Positions 15,962 to 24,317 are shown, numbered from the stretch's first letter. The stretch: DNA of 41,379 nucleotides from Nitrosopumilaceae archaeon (GCA_030038445.1 JASHOW010000106.1:1-41379), one strand, 5' to 3'. The notes: generated by a model from the letters alone, not told the origin. Numbers and translations: made by a program.

Positions 15962-16694
15962 GAAATTCTACTGCCCCGTTCCCTTCTGGTGTAATCTTAA
16001 TCCAGCGTGTTCTGCCTATTCTTTCGATCTCAACAAACCTCCATTCGTTCAAGAGCGGTTGGATTATATTTTTATCAAGACTTGCAAATCTGGCTTGCTG
16101 AAAATTTTCTTCTTTTGCATTGATCACAATTAGTTTTTTCTCTTCTGCAAGTTTTGCCATTTCTTTTTTTGTTATTTTACCACCATGTTGTTTTATTATT
16201 TTCAGTGCTTGAACCAAGACTGGCTTGGGAGTATGAATTTCATATGCAGGAAGTTTCACTACTGCCCTTAACCCCGAGGAAAGTTGTGCTCCCTTTACAC
16301 TAGCATAGCGTTCTGGCTCTGCATAGTATGGAATAATCTTTGTTTTCCCTTGAAACATCATACAGGCCATCATGCAAGCAATAGCTTGAATTTTTGAGCC
16401 AGAGGAGCAATTTACAAATATATCGTTATCCTCCTCTTTTTCTACAATTTCTCTAACTGATTTTAGTATCTTGAAGAGATCAAATCTGTCAGAGTATATT
16501 ACGTGAACGTCAATCTTTTCTTTTCTTAGTTGTGTCCTAATCTTTTCCATATAGCCTTGTGCCCTATCCTTTGTTGGTTCACCGTGCATCAAAAGCCAGA
16601 CCCTGTCTGCCTTCATCTGTTTTACCGGAATTGCAATTCTGTCAATCTCAAAGCCTACTGGAGCAATATGCACGCGGAGATTTGCAATACTCAT
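15954..16694 (-). CDS. CARF-like/winged-helix regulator (HFX_2341, DUF6293 type)
   Basis: A 246-residue two-domain protein. Residues about 1-140 form a Rossmann-like domain with strand RVWLLMHGE near 31-39 and the ligand-loop NCSSGSK at 95-101, as in CARF domains that bind cyclic oligoadenylates. Residues about 150-246 form a winged helix (VLVQALKIIKQHGGKITKKE, then WRFVEIERIGRTRWIKITPEG). This architecture is the archaeal HFX_2341 family of predicted transcription regulators. No CRISPR array or cas gene is present in the window, so the ligand could be unrelated to CRISPR. An AT-rich TATATAATAATTA (about 16728-16741) precedes it. Confidence 0.8.
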   Translation of the reverse strand: MSIANLRVHIAPVGFEIDRIAIPVKQMKADRVWLLMHGEPTKDRAQGYMEKIRTQLRKEKIDVHVIYSDRFDLFKILKSVREIVEKEEDNDIFVNCSSGSKIQAIACMMACMMFQGKTKIIPYYAEPERYASVKGAQLSSGLRAVVKLPAYEIHTPKPVLVQALKIIKQHGGKITKKEMAKLAEEKKLIVINAKEENFQQARFASLDKNIIQPLLNEWRFVEIERIGRTRWIKITPEGNGAVEFLN

Positions 16695-16759
16695 GATATT
16701 ATGTATAGTTTGGATACTAAAGTGATGATATATAATAATTACGCATTTGTACCTAAACC

Positions 16760-16837
16760 ATGCAACAAAAATACAAGATAGAACAAAACGAGGTATTGTT
16801 TTATCCCAAGGTAAAGTCAGTCTTTGAGGATTACTAG
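16760..16837 (+). CDS. possible 25-residue leaderless microprotein
   Basis: ATG 16760 opens MQQKYKIEQNEVLFYPKVKS and stops at TAG 16837, overlapping the convergent hemerythrin gene by four bases. A TATA-like GATATATAATAATT (16727-16740) is about 27 bases upstream, exactly where a leaderless archaeal start should have it. Alternating charged and aromatic residues look protein-like. At this length coincidence is possible, and the TATA may instead serve the minus-strand regulator. Confidence 0.3.
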   Translation: MQQKYKIEQNEVLFYPKVKSVFEDY

Positions 16838-17376
16838 ATTTTCATCCAGTCTGTCTGCTCCAGATAATCAATTATCCTGATCATCTCATCAAGCTTTGTT
16901 ACAACGGCATTAACTGCGCGAAATTCTTCATACATCATTTTTTCTTCTTCTGCAGACAAGACTTGTTTTTCTGCAATCTCAAAAAATCTATCTTCTTTTG
17001 TCATATGATCATTTAGATAAACTGCGTAAGCCTTAAGAAATCTTGCAACTGGCTCTCTTTCATCTATTCCTTCTTTCCACTTTTGCAGGTGTTTAGAAAT
17101 ATTGTTTGCTATACGGCGACTGAATTCATGTTCTATCATAAATGCCCTTATCTCTTCTTTTAGAAAACCATAACTTCCAACACAGGCAAAGTATGCATCT
17201 TCTTCTCTTGAATAATGAATCGCATCTAGAAACTCAGACATGATAAGGATCATTTTTTCAAGATCTGAAAATGAAATATCTTGTCCTGAATTAAGTTTTG
17301 TATAACATTGTACAACTATCTTTTCAAAACGGCGCATCTGTTTGTGGTCATTTCGCAGTATTTCTGTGGCACTCAT
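16834..17376 (-). CDS. hemerythrin-like (HHE domain) protein
   Basis: A 180-residue four-helix-bundle protein. Ligand-type residues recur in the HHE pattern: H11 in RNDHKQM, H54 and E58 in IHYSREED, H83 in IEHEFSR, and H124 and E128 in LNDHMTKED. Such proteins carry a di-iron centre and sense or bind oxygen or nitric oxide, or protect iron. It lies 17 bases after the phosphoesterase gene on the same strand and probably shares its transcript. Its partner and ligand are not evident. Confidence 0.85.
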   Translation of the reverse strand: MSATEILRNDHKQMRRFEKIVVQCYTKLNSGQDISFSDLEKMILIMSEFLDAIHYSREEDAYFACVGSYGFLKEEIRAFMIEHEFSRRIANNISKHLQKWKEGIDEREPVARFLKAYAVYLNDHMTKEDRFFEIAEKQVLSAEEEKMMYEEFRAVNAVVTKLDEMIRIIDYLEQTDWMKI

Positions 17377-17393
17377 GACTTTCTCAACTAATA

Positions 17394-18230
17394 TTAGGTA
17401 TACACGGTAAACAAGATTACCTTTTTTGGGTCATATTGGACAATTGCAAAATGGGGAACTTCGGAATCTTTTACATAGTGACCCTCGGGCCCACCAATGC
17501 CTAATCTAATAAGATAGTTACTGCTAGGATCAATTTCAATTTCCCTGCTCTCAAGAATATATCCCGCAATCTTTTCCTTTGCTGGTTTTAGAGTTGGGTA
17601 GAGCCTGTGAATGTTACCATCCTGTATTATTGCTTCTTCTTGGTGCTGATGACCGCACAAGATTATATGATTACCCATATGTTTTCTGGCTTCATCAAAA
17701 GCAGAAGATGCCTTGTAATGATATCCAGCATAAGTAAAGAACTCAAAGTCCTCCTCTGTTAGTCTTTGCCAACACCTTTTATATAGCCAAGCCTCGTCCC
17801 CAGCAGTTTCTGGTGTTATTTTTTGAGGATCAAGCGGGCCTCCGTGGACGCAAAAAAGGCCATGTTTTTTATCGATGAATTCCTGACTGCCAAAGGTTCC
17901 ATCAGAATTTTCTTTAAAAAATGACATATCCTCTGAATTTAGTTTTGCGTGTGCGTTCATGCTCTCAACCGAGCCCGCACCTATTAGCTTGTTATTTAGA
18001 AATGCTTCGTCGTGGTTTCCCATGACTGAGAAGAGCGAATAGTTCTTTTCAAGCGACTTTAATCTAGAGAGCACCTCTCTTGGATGAGTCCCTCTTTCAA
18101 GAATATCTCCCAGATTTATTATTCTAGATAAGGTGGTATACTTTTTTTTAAATTCAGTACTAGATGTTATACCCAGTATGACATCCAAGGCATTAATGTC
18201 TGCATGTATGTCAGAAAATACCAAGTCCAA
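17394..18230 (-). CDS. calcineurin-like metallophosphoesterase
   Basis: A 278-residue phosphoesterase with the five metal-ligand blocks in order: DIHAD at residues 7-11, GDILERG near 41, GNHD near 71, HGG near 129 and GHQHQ near 193. These bind two metal ions and cleave phosphomono- or diesters. The layout is like the protein phosphatase/YfcE and diadenosine tetraphosphatase branches; the substrate cannot be decided. The gene precedes the hemerythrin-like gene with a 17-base gap. Confidence 0.88.
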   Translation of the reverse strand: MDLVFSDIHADINALDVILGITSSTEFKKKYTTLSRIINLGDILERGTHPREVLSRLKSLEKNYSLFSVMGNHDEAFLNNKLIGAGSVESMNAHAKLNSEDMSFFKENSDGTFGSQEFIDKKHGLFCVHGGPLDPQKITPETAGDEAWLYKRCWQRLTEEDFEFFTYAGYHYKASSAFDEARKHMGNHIILCGHQHQEEAIIQDGNIHRLYPTLKPAKEKIAGYILESREIEIDPSSNYLIRLGIGGPEGHYVKDSEVPHFAIVQYDPKKVILFTVYT

Positions 18231-18459
18231 TGATCTGCTAAATGTATAATCCTAATTTGTAATTTCTTATGTCAGTTTTAATACATGCCCATTATGTATA
18301 TCATAAAAAAGCATCAACTAGAATAGATATTCTCAAATCTTAGAATAAGAAGGTAAAAGGTTGGTTCAAGATAAATAAAAGATGCAAGGAGAATACACTA
18401 CCAAGCATTTGGAGTCACTTACATCCTCACATCTACCCATTGAGGATGTTGGGACATTT

Positions 18460-19386
18460 TTATGATTCAAACTCTATTTTCTGGACAGAATTCCTTGGAA
18501 CATGTAAATCTCGAAATGTATCAGGATTGATTATCTTTGCCAAGATCTCAAGTCCTGTGATGGTTCTTGGTCCTGGCTTGCTAAAATACTCATTTGCATT
18601 TACTGCATAAACTTGGCCTTGCTTTACTGCCCTCAATGATCTCCAGTCTTCCTTGTCTATGATTTTTTCATATTCTTGCAGTGTTCGCTTTACATCAAAG
18701 CCGCATGGCATCAGTATGATTATGTCAGGATCAAACTTTGCCACCTCGTCAAGTCCCATTCTTCTGGACTGATCCCTTGTTGCACTTATTCCGTTTATTC
18801 CTCCGGCAAGTTCTACCATTTGAGGAACCCAGTGACCTGCGGTAAACAAAGGATCAAGCCACTCTATGCAAAGAACTTTTGGTCTTGCTCCTTTTGGGAC
18901 ATGCTGAATAGACTTGATTTTAGACCTTAGTTTATGAACAAAGGTTTGTGCCTGACTAGTCTTTCCAACCTTTTTTCCAACCTCGATTACATTATCAAGT
19001 ATGTCATCTAGGTTTCTTGGATCCAAGATTAGAACGTCAGGCTTGCCTCCAAGTATTGTTACTGCCCTATTAATCTCCTTAGTAAAGGGAGAGCAGACCT
19101 CGCATATACCTTGAGCCACTATGAGATTTGGGTTTATGTCTTTGAGCACTTGTTCATCAAGTACATAGATGTCCTTTCCTGATCTCATCAGTTCCACTAC
19201 TTTTCTGTCAATTTCTTGGCTTGTCATTTTTTCAGGATCAAAGACAGAATGGATCACTCGTGGTTTGGTCTTTGCCTCAGATGGATAATTACACTCGTGT
19301 GTTACTGCAAGTACTTGATCTCCCATTCCAAGATCATATAATATCTCAGTAGCACTAGGAAGAAAGGAAACTATGCGATTTTCCAT
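18460..19386 (-). CDS. cobalamin-binding (BtuF-like) protein lacking a signal peptide
   Basis: A 308-residue type III periplasmic-binding fold. The start MENRIVSFLPSATEILYDLG matches mature BtuF/FhuD-like proteins, and WLDPLFTAGHWVPQMVELAGG and DEVAKFDPDIIILMPCG are family blocks. There is no signal peptide, lipobox or membrane segment, so it should stay in the cytoplasm. No ABC permease or ATPase lies nearby. Related cytosolic proteins are annotated as cobalamin-binding; binding of a corrinoid inside the cell is inference. No earlier start restores a leader: the frame closes upstream. Confidence 0.85.
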   Translation of the reverse strand: MENRIVSFLPSATEILYDLGMGDQVLAVTHECNYPSEAKTKPRVIHSVFDPEKMTSQEIDRKVVELMRSGKDIYVLDEQVLKDINPNLIVAQGICEVCSPFTKEINRAVTILGGKPDVLILDPRNLDDILDNVIEVGKKVGKTSQAQTFVHKLRSKIKSIQHVPKGARPKVLCIEWLDPLFTAGHWVPQMVELAGGINGISATRDQSRRMGLDEVAKFDPDIIILMPCGFDVKRTLQEYEKIIDKEDWRSLRAVKQGQVYAVNANEYFSKPGPRTITGLEILAKIINPDTFRDLHVPRNSVQKIEFES

Positions 19387-19471
19387 ACCATATTATTTTG
19401 TAAACGGCTTCTTTAAACATCTTGATTGACCATCCAAAATTCCTCAAAACTTAAGAATAGCCCATGGCTCG

Positions 19472-20356
19472 ATGAGTCTGTTGGCTAGATTTACAGTCAT
19501 TGGTGGATTGTCATCTGAACAGCTAGCAAGAAAGATAGCGACAAGATTAAGATCAAAGTATGTAGGATGTGAGCTAAGAGTTTTTCCAGATGGCGAAAGC
19601 AAGATTACACTCAAGACAAAGCCAACCGGCAAGATAATTGTAGTGCATTCTGTCTATCCCCCTGTAGACTCTAATCTGGTCCGTGCTCTGGCCTTGGTAT
19701 CACAGGCAAGAAAATACTCATCCCAGGTCTATGCAGTAATACCATACATGGGCTATGCAAGGCAAGACAGAGAATTTCTACCAAGAGAAGTTGTAACCAT
19801 GTCTCTTATTGCAAAGATGCTCAAGGCTGTAGGTGCAACAAAGATCATAGTAGTTGACATCCATAGCATGATGGCATTGAAACATTTTCAGATATCAACT
19901 AAAAATGTCAGTGCAATAGAAGAGATTGTAAAATATTTTAAAAAATTGTGTCTTAAGGACCCGCTTGTTGTATCCCCAGATATGGGAGGGGTTGGGAGGG
20001 CACAAAACTTTGCACATTTGATGAAAGTAGAATACATTGCGTTAGAAAAACATAGGGACAGAAAGACTGGAGAAGTTATGATAAAATCAAGTAATCATCA
20101 AAAAGTAAGAAACAGGGACATAATTCTTGTTGACGACATGATAAGCACTGGCGGCAGCATAGTCAAGGCAGCAGAGCATTTGAGAAAGCAAAAGTGTAGG
20201 AGGATATATGCTGCCTGTACTCATGCTCTCCTGATAGGAGATGCAGAAAAAAGGATTAGAAGAGCTGGTGTTGCAAGGATAATCAGCACAAATACAATAC
20301 CTGGCAAGACAAGTATTGTTGATGTTTCCGCCGTAATAGCAAGGGCAATCATCTGA
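19472..20356 (+). CDS. prs: ribose-phosphate pyrophosphokinase (PRPP synthetase)
   Basis: It makes PRPP from ribose 5-phosphate and ATP for nucleotide, histidine and NAD synthesis. The family blocks are FPDGES near residue 38, the flexible loop YARQDREF near 92-99, the metal site DIHSM near 131, and the PRPP loop ILVDDMISTGGS near 212-223. The 294-residue length fits class I/III archaeal enzymes. The next start is directly adjacent to its stop (TGA 20354-20356, ATG 20357), so it heads a four-gene cluster. ATG 19472 sits well for the conserved N-terminal strand. Confidence 0.96.
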   Translation: MSLLARFTVIGGLSSEQLARKIATRLRSKYVGCELRVFPDGESKITLKTKPTGKIIVVHSVYPPVDSNLVRALALVSQARKYSSQVYAVIPYMGYARQDREFLPREVVTMSLIAKMLKAVGATKIIVVDIHSMMALKHFQISTKNVSAIEEIVKYFKKLCLKDPLVVSPDMGGVGRAQNFAHLMKVEYIALEKHRDRKTGEVMIKSSNHQKVRNRDIILVDDMISTGGSIVKAAEHLRKQKCRRIYAACTHALLIGDAEKRIRRAGVARIISTNTIPGKTSIVDVSAVIARAII

Positions 20357-21289
20357 ATGGTACAAAGTTTTTTTGTCTTATCCGGAGAACATCAACAACT
20401 TGCAAGGGATGAATTGGTCTGCATATCAAAAAGCTATGATGCCAATACTAGACACTTGGTAGAATCAAGGCTTGTAATTATCAAGTCTAAAATTACATGG
20501 AAGAAGATTGCCAAGAGGGCTACATTTGTCAGAGTAGCTGGAAATCTTGTGGGAACCTTTGATGACATTTCAAAGATAGAATTGCCTGTATCAAGGCCTG
20601 ATACTTTTGCCTGCAGGGTAGTAAACCTCTCCTCCAAAAAAATCAATACATCGCTTATGGAAAGAGATGTAGGTGCAATTCTCAAGAAAAGGATAGATTC
20701 TAAGGTATCACTCTCAAATCCTGCACTTACCATTTATCTTGTCATTACTGATAACAATAGATACATAGGTTATGCAGATGCGCTAGAATACCAAAGGCCT
20801 AAAAAGGCAATCAAATATCCAACTGAACTGGACTGGAAACTTGGCAGATGTATGGTAAACCTGTCACAGCTAAAAGAGGGCAAGACCATATGCGACCCAT
20901 TCTGTGGAACCGGCACGATACTGCTTGAGGCCGAATCCATGGGGATACGCTCCATTGGGATTGATTTTGATTCTAAAATGTGTGAGATTACAAGTAAAAA
21001 TCTTGCAGCTAACGGATACAAGTCTAGAGTTGTCAATTCAACATATCACCATATCTTGAAGATTAAGGACAAGACAGACGCAATAGTTACTGATGTTCCG
21101 TATGGTATTGCTTCAAGATCGTCCATGCCACCAAAGAAAATAATCGAGGATCTTCTTTCAGTTGTGCCAAAGAAGATGAGGACAGTACTAGTGTACAAGA
21201 AGGGAATGTATATCAAGGAATTTGACAAGGCAAAGAAATACGAAATCTTTAGGCATAAGAGTCTCACAAGAGTGATTGTTGTAAAATGA
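20357..21289 (+). CDS. tRNA (guanine-10-N2) methyltransferase, THUMP type
   Basis: A 310-residue protein with a THUMP-like N-terminal half (about 40-165) and a Rossmann methylase. The SAM site is DPFCGTGTILLEA near 178-190 and the catalytic motif is TDVPYG near 245-250, where most relatives have DPPYG. The architecture matches archaeal Trm-G10/Trm11 enzymes that modify G10 in tRNA. The Asp-Val-Pro-Tyr variant keeps Pro-Tyr. It is fused in an operon to prs and RNase Z, with its stop overlapping the next start by four bases. Confidence 0.9.
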   Translation: MVQSFFVLSGEHQQLARDELVCISKSYDANTRHLVESRLVIIKSKITWKKIAKRATFVRVAGNLVGTFDDISKIELPVSRPDTFACRVVNLSSKKINTSLMERDVGAILKKRIDSKVSLSNPALTIYLVITDNNRYIGYADALEYQRPKKAIKYPTELDWKLGRCMVNLSQLKEGKTICDPFCGTGTILLEAESMGIRSIGIDFDSKMCEITSKNLAANGYKSRVVNSTYHHILKIKDKTDAIVTDVPYGIASRSSMPPKKIIEDLLSVVPKKMRTVLVYKKGMYIKEFDKAKKYEIFRHKSLTRVIVVK

Positions 21290-22185
21290 AGCTAGTATTC
21301 TTGGGAACATCGGCCGCCCAGCCAACGGCAGAACGAGGAATGACATGTATCTGTCTGGTTCTGGACAAGGAGGTATTGATGTTTGACGCAGGTGAGGGTG
21401 CCCAAATTGCATTCCAAAAAGCAAAGATTGGATGGAACAAAAAGATGAAGATCTTTGTTACCCATTTACACGGAGACCATTGCGTGGGAATTCTTGGCTT
21501 GCTACAGACAATGTCGCTTCAAAACAGGACTGAGCCTATCGATATTTTTGGACCGTCTGGAATCGAGGAGTTTCTTGCCAGCAATCTGAAGATATTAAAT
21601 TTTGGGCTTACGTTTCCTGTTAGGATTACGAGAATAAAGGAAGGGTTGATCTTTGACGACCCTCTTTATGCGATTCATGCTTGCAAGGCAGAACACTCTA
21701 TACCGGCATATTCGTACCTCTTTTCTGAAAAGGATAGGCCAGGCAAATTCTATCCCGAGAAGGCAAAGAAATTTGAAATTCCGCAAGGAAAGATGTGGCA
21801 CGAACTTCAGAGTGGAAGTGAGATAAAGATTGGAGACAAGACTGTAAGGCCATCTGACGTGATGGGAGAGAAGAGGAAGGGAAGAAAGATAGGTATTTCA
21901 GGTGACACTAGGCCTACAAAAAACCTTGAAGAATTCTTCAAAGGATGTGATTATATCACTTTTGATTCTACATATTCTGATAAATTGCGCGACAAGGCAA
22001 TAGAAAACTATCATTCTACGGCAAAAGAAGCTGCCGAACTTGCAAAAAAGGCAGGAATAGTAAATCTTATTTTGACGCATTTTTCAGCACGATATGAAAA
22101 TGCAGATGAGCTAATATCAGAGGCAAAAACAGTCCACGATTCTGTGATTGCCGCAAGGGATCTTTTAGAGATAAATGTCAAGTGA
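21286..22185 (+). CDS. rnz: ribonuclease Z (tRNA 3' endonuclease)
   Basis: RNase Z removes the 3' trailer of pre-tRNA. The metal-binding HLHGDH is at residues 60-65 with further ligands in AEHSIPAYSY near 138, SGDTRPT near 205 and ILTHFSARY near 265. The 299-residue length fits the short form (dimeric). It opens with the typical MKLVFLGTSAAQPT. ATG overlaps the upstream stop (ATGA). A tRNA nucleotidyltransferase lies 2.7 kb downstream; the single tRNA in this window encodes its own CCA, which RNase Z must not remove. Confidence 0.97.
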   Translation: MKLVFLGTSAAQPTAERGMTCICLVLDKEVLMFDAGEGAQIAFQKAKIGWNKKMKIFVTHLHGDHCVGILGLLQTMSLQNRTEPIDIFGPSGIEEFLASNLKILNFGLTFPVRITRIKEGLIFDDPLYAIHACKAEHSIPAYSYLFSEKDRPGKFYPEKAKKFEIPQGKMWHELQSGSEIKIGDKTVRPSDVMGEKRKGRKIGISGDTRPTKNLEEFFKGCDYITFDSTYSDKLRDKAIENYHSTAKEAAELAKKAGIVNLILTHFSARYENADELISEAKTVHDSVIAARDLLEINVK

Positions 22186-22906
22186 CATGTTCAAATCAAT
22201 TGTTGATAGGTTGCACCAAGCAGAAAAAATTGTCTTTGTTACTGGAGCCGGAATTTCTCAAGAAAGCGGAATTCCTACCTTTCGAGGAAAAGATGGGTTG
22301 TGGAGAAAATATGATGCAATGAAGCTTGCCACAATAGATGCATTTTATGAAGATCCAAAGCTTGTGTGGGAATGGTATGAGGAAAGAAGAAGAAACGTCT
22401 TGGAAGCAAAACCAAATGCAGGCCATCTTGCAATTGCAGAGCTTGAAAAATTCAAGTCTGTGTATGTATTGACACAAAATGTTGATGGCCTTCACCAGAG
22501 AGCGGGAAGCACAAAGGTCTATGAGCTTCATGGAAGCATCATTACAATCAGGTGTACTAGATGCAATTTCAAAGATAGCATAACATCAAGTTTTTCGCAC
22601 CTTCCACCAGCCTGCAAGTGTGGCAGTATACTAAGGCCTGATGTGGTATGGTTTGGCGAATCTCTTCCACAAGATGTATGGCACACCTCAATGCAGCAAG
22701 CCATCTCTTGTGATGTAATGATAGTGGTTGGTACTTCACTTGCAGTATCCCCTGCAAATCTTTTGCCAGCCTATGCAAAACAAAATGGAGCAATTGTTAT
22801 CGAAATAAATCCAGAAGAGACTTTGACGTCTACAAACATGGACCTCTCAATTCGCTCTTCTGCTGCAAGAGCCATTCCCGAACTTGTAGCGGCATTTCAG
22901 AGATAA
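22175..22906 (+). CDS. cobB: NAD-dependent protein deacylase (Sir2, class III-like)
   Basis: A 243-residue sirtuin. GAGISQESGIPTFRG (24-38) and TQNVDGLHQ (100-108) form the NAD site, H119 is catalytic, and C127, C130, C147, C149 bind zinc. Residues WY68-EER71 match the Tyr-x2-Arg pair that gives SIRT5/CobB proteins preference for succinyl- or malonyl-lysine, so desuccinylase activity is predicted. The start may be ATG 22175, overlapping rnz by 11 bases, or ATG 22187, just after its stop. In archaea, Sir2 also deacetylates the chromatin protein Alba, which is family knowledge. Confidence 0.93.
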   Translation: MSSDMFKSIVDRLHQAEKIVFVTGAGISQESGIPTFRGKDGLWRKYDAMKLATIDAFYEDPKLVWEWYEERRRNVLEAKPNAGHLAIAELEKFKSVYVLTQNVDGLHQRAGSTKVYELHGSIITIRCTRCNFKDSITSSFSHLPPACKCGSILRPDVVWFGESLPQDVWHTSMQQAISCDVMIVVGTSLAVSPANLLPAYAKQNGAIVIEINPEETLTSTNMDLSIRSSAARAIPELVAAFQR

Positions 22907-23053
22907 GCGCTTAAAATTATTCAAAAAAAGAGATGGTCTTTTTGTTAAATCGCCGTTATAGATCAAAGAATCATTAAAAAAATCTTACTTTATTATGAGA
23001 ATTATGACTAATTGTTAAATATTATGAAAACGTATAATGATCAATGAGAAAAG

Positions 23054-23166
23054 ACGCAAATTCTGGCGATTGAATTTGCGTGGCTCTGCGAAAAAGAGTA
23101 CATAGTAGAGTGCACAAAGGTGCGCAAGTGGCAAGAGAATGCTTTTGCCTATACAGGGCCACGCCA
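23054..23166 (+). ncRNA. candidate structured RNA 3
   Basis: In the 390-base gap between sir2 and the convergent UPF0201 gene. A perfect 10-bp hairpin ACGCAAATTC/GAATTTGCGT (23054-23063, 23072-23081) overlaps GCGTGGC (23078-23084), which can pair with GCCACGC 23158-23164. The hairpin loop TGGCG (23064-23068) is complementary to CGCCA 23162-23166, so two folds compete. Inside are GTGCAC-AAAG-GTGCGC (23110-23125, one G-U) and GGCAAGAG-AATG-CTTTTGCC (23130-23149). A TATA-like TTAAATATTATG (23013-23024) is in place for a start near 23043. Candidates 1 and 2 share motifs with it. Confidence 0.55.
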
Positions 23167-23296
23167 TTACACATTTTCTAATCTATTATGCGAAAATTTG
23201 GTAATTTTTGAAAGCGCAATTTTTGTAGGTTAATTTGTCCTAATCTATAACAAGTTTGGAAGTGTAGGAGAGTGGTACAGATTTGAAGAAAAATTC

Positions 23297-23698
23297 CTAC
23301 AAATTCTCGGGGGCAAGCCAGTCAGCTATCTTTTCCAAGTTATTTGAGTGTAGGATTACCTTGATTGGCCCCATCGGGGATTCTTCTGCCTCGTCGCATA
23401 CAGCAATTATGTCTACATATGCAGCCTGCTTGTTGAGATAAAACCATGTAGTGTCTCCCTTTGTATTGTATCGCATCTGTCTTCTGTAAACCCTGTTTAC
23501 TTTGCGTTTTCGTATGGTTTCCTGAATCTTTGACAGAGAATGTAGATCCCTTGAGACTGCCTTTATGCTTCCATCACGATATTGGTAATCAGCATTTATG
23601 ATTATATTAGATAAGGCAGTCTTGACCCGTTCTGGATCTTCAGATGGATTTACTGCAGCATATGCTTCTATTTTGCATGAGATACTAGGCATATTCAT
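23297..23698 (-). CDS. UPF0201 family putative RNA-binding protein
   Basis: A 133-residue protein opening near IEAYAAVNPSEDPERVKTAL, the signature of the archaeal UPF0201/COG1931 family, whose structures resemble a ribosomal L5-like fold. Basic helix KIQETIRKRKVNRVYRR (57-73) could hold RNA. The ATG overlaps the upstream UPF0200 stop by four bases. The pair is a conserved archaeal gene neighbourhood. Function is unproven; RNA binding is inferred from fold. Confidence 0.85.
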   Translation of the reverse strand: MNMPSISCKIEAYAAVNPSEDPERVKTALSNIIINADYQYRDGSIKAVSRDLHSLSKIQETIRKRKVNRVYRRQMRYNTKGDTTWFYLNKQAAYVDIIAVCDEAEESPMGPIKVILHSNNLEKIADWLAPENL

Positions 23699-24249
23699 TT
23701 TATCCAGTTTTTGATAATATGATAGGCCGCATCTACCAACTGTTCTATTGTTAGATTATTGTTGGAGATTGTTTCATCAGCTAGTGCAATTGATTCACTC
23801 ATTCCAACTCCAATTTCCCTCGAGTCCCTTTTTGAAAAATCTTCTCTGTCAGATGGGGCATCAGACCTACCGCGATTGGTTAGAAACTTGAATCTGATAT
23901 CTCCCGATGCGTGAATTGCAAGAACTTTGACCGTGCCAATTTTTTTTAATACATCAATTTCTGCAAGTGATCGTACACCATCTACGAGTATTACGTTGGA
24001 TTTGGAATTTAATATGTCATTTTTGATCAACTCAGCTACTGCACCAGAACCATTCTTTTCTCGAAGCTCAAGCATTAGCTTGCCTAAATTTGTACCAGTA
24101 GGATCTATTTTTCTTCTTGTAGCTTCGGCTCTTACTGCATCACCCATAGTTATCTTGTCAAATCCCTTGGATTTGAGGGCCTCAGCTATTGTAGTCTTGC
24201 CTGCACCCGGCATGCCGGTTAGGCAAACAATAAGCTTTGTCACATTCAC
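23695..24249 (-). CDS. UPF0200 family P-loop kinase-like protein
   Basis: A 184-residue P-loop NTPase related to dephospho-CoA and adenylate kinases. Walker A is GMPGAGKTT (12-20), MGDAVRAEA near 35 and PTGTNLGKLMLELREKNG near 51-68 are the family's substrate-lid region, VDGVRSLAE is at about 94, and RGRSDAPSDREDF near 127 supplies basic residues. UPF0200 is archaeal and has no settled substrate. It is translationally coupled to the UPF0201 gene, which suggests a shared process, perhaps tied to RNA. Confidence 0.88.
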   Translation of the reverse strand: MNVTKLIVCLTGMPGAGKTTIAEALKSKGFDKITMGDAVRAEATRRKIDPTGTNLGKLMLELREKNGSGAVAELIKNDILNSKSNVILVDGVRSLAEIDVLKKIGTVKVLAIHASGDIRFKFLTNRGRSDAPSDREDFSKRDSREIGVGMSESIALADETISNNNLTIEQLVDAAYHIIKNWIK

Positions 24250-24317
24250 AAACTTGGTCTTCCAGCCTATGAAGCTACCGGAAAATCATTATAGACTATG
24301 GAATCTGAATTCTTCTG

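Noticed and set aside
18382-18465. 27-codon plus frame beginning MQGEYTTK with an internal 9-bp hairpin (18421-18449)
   Set aside because: No TATA box at the right distance, and it ends inside the convergent gene. The hairpin is kept only as a possible terminator.
23078-23173. Candidate RNA 3 as an H/ACA guide (ACA near 23169)
   Set aside because: No clear pseudouridylation pocket or kink-turn, and the ACA is not at the standard distance from the pocket.
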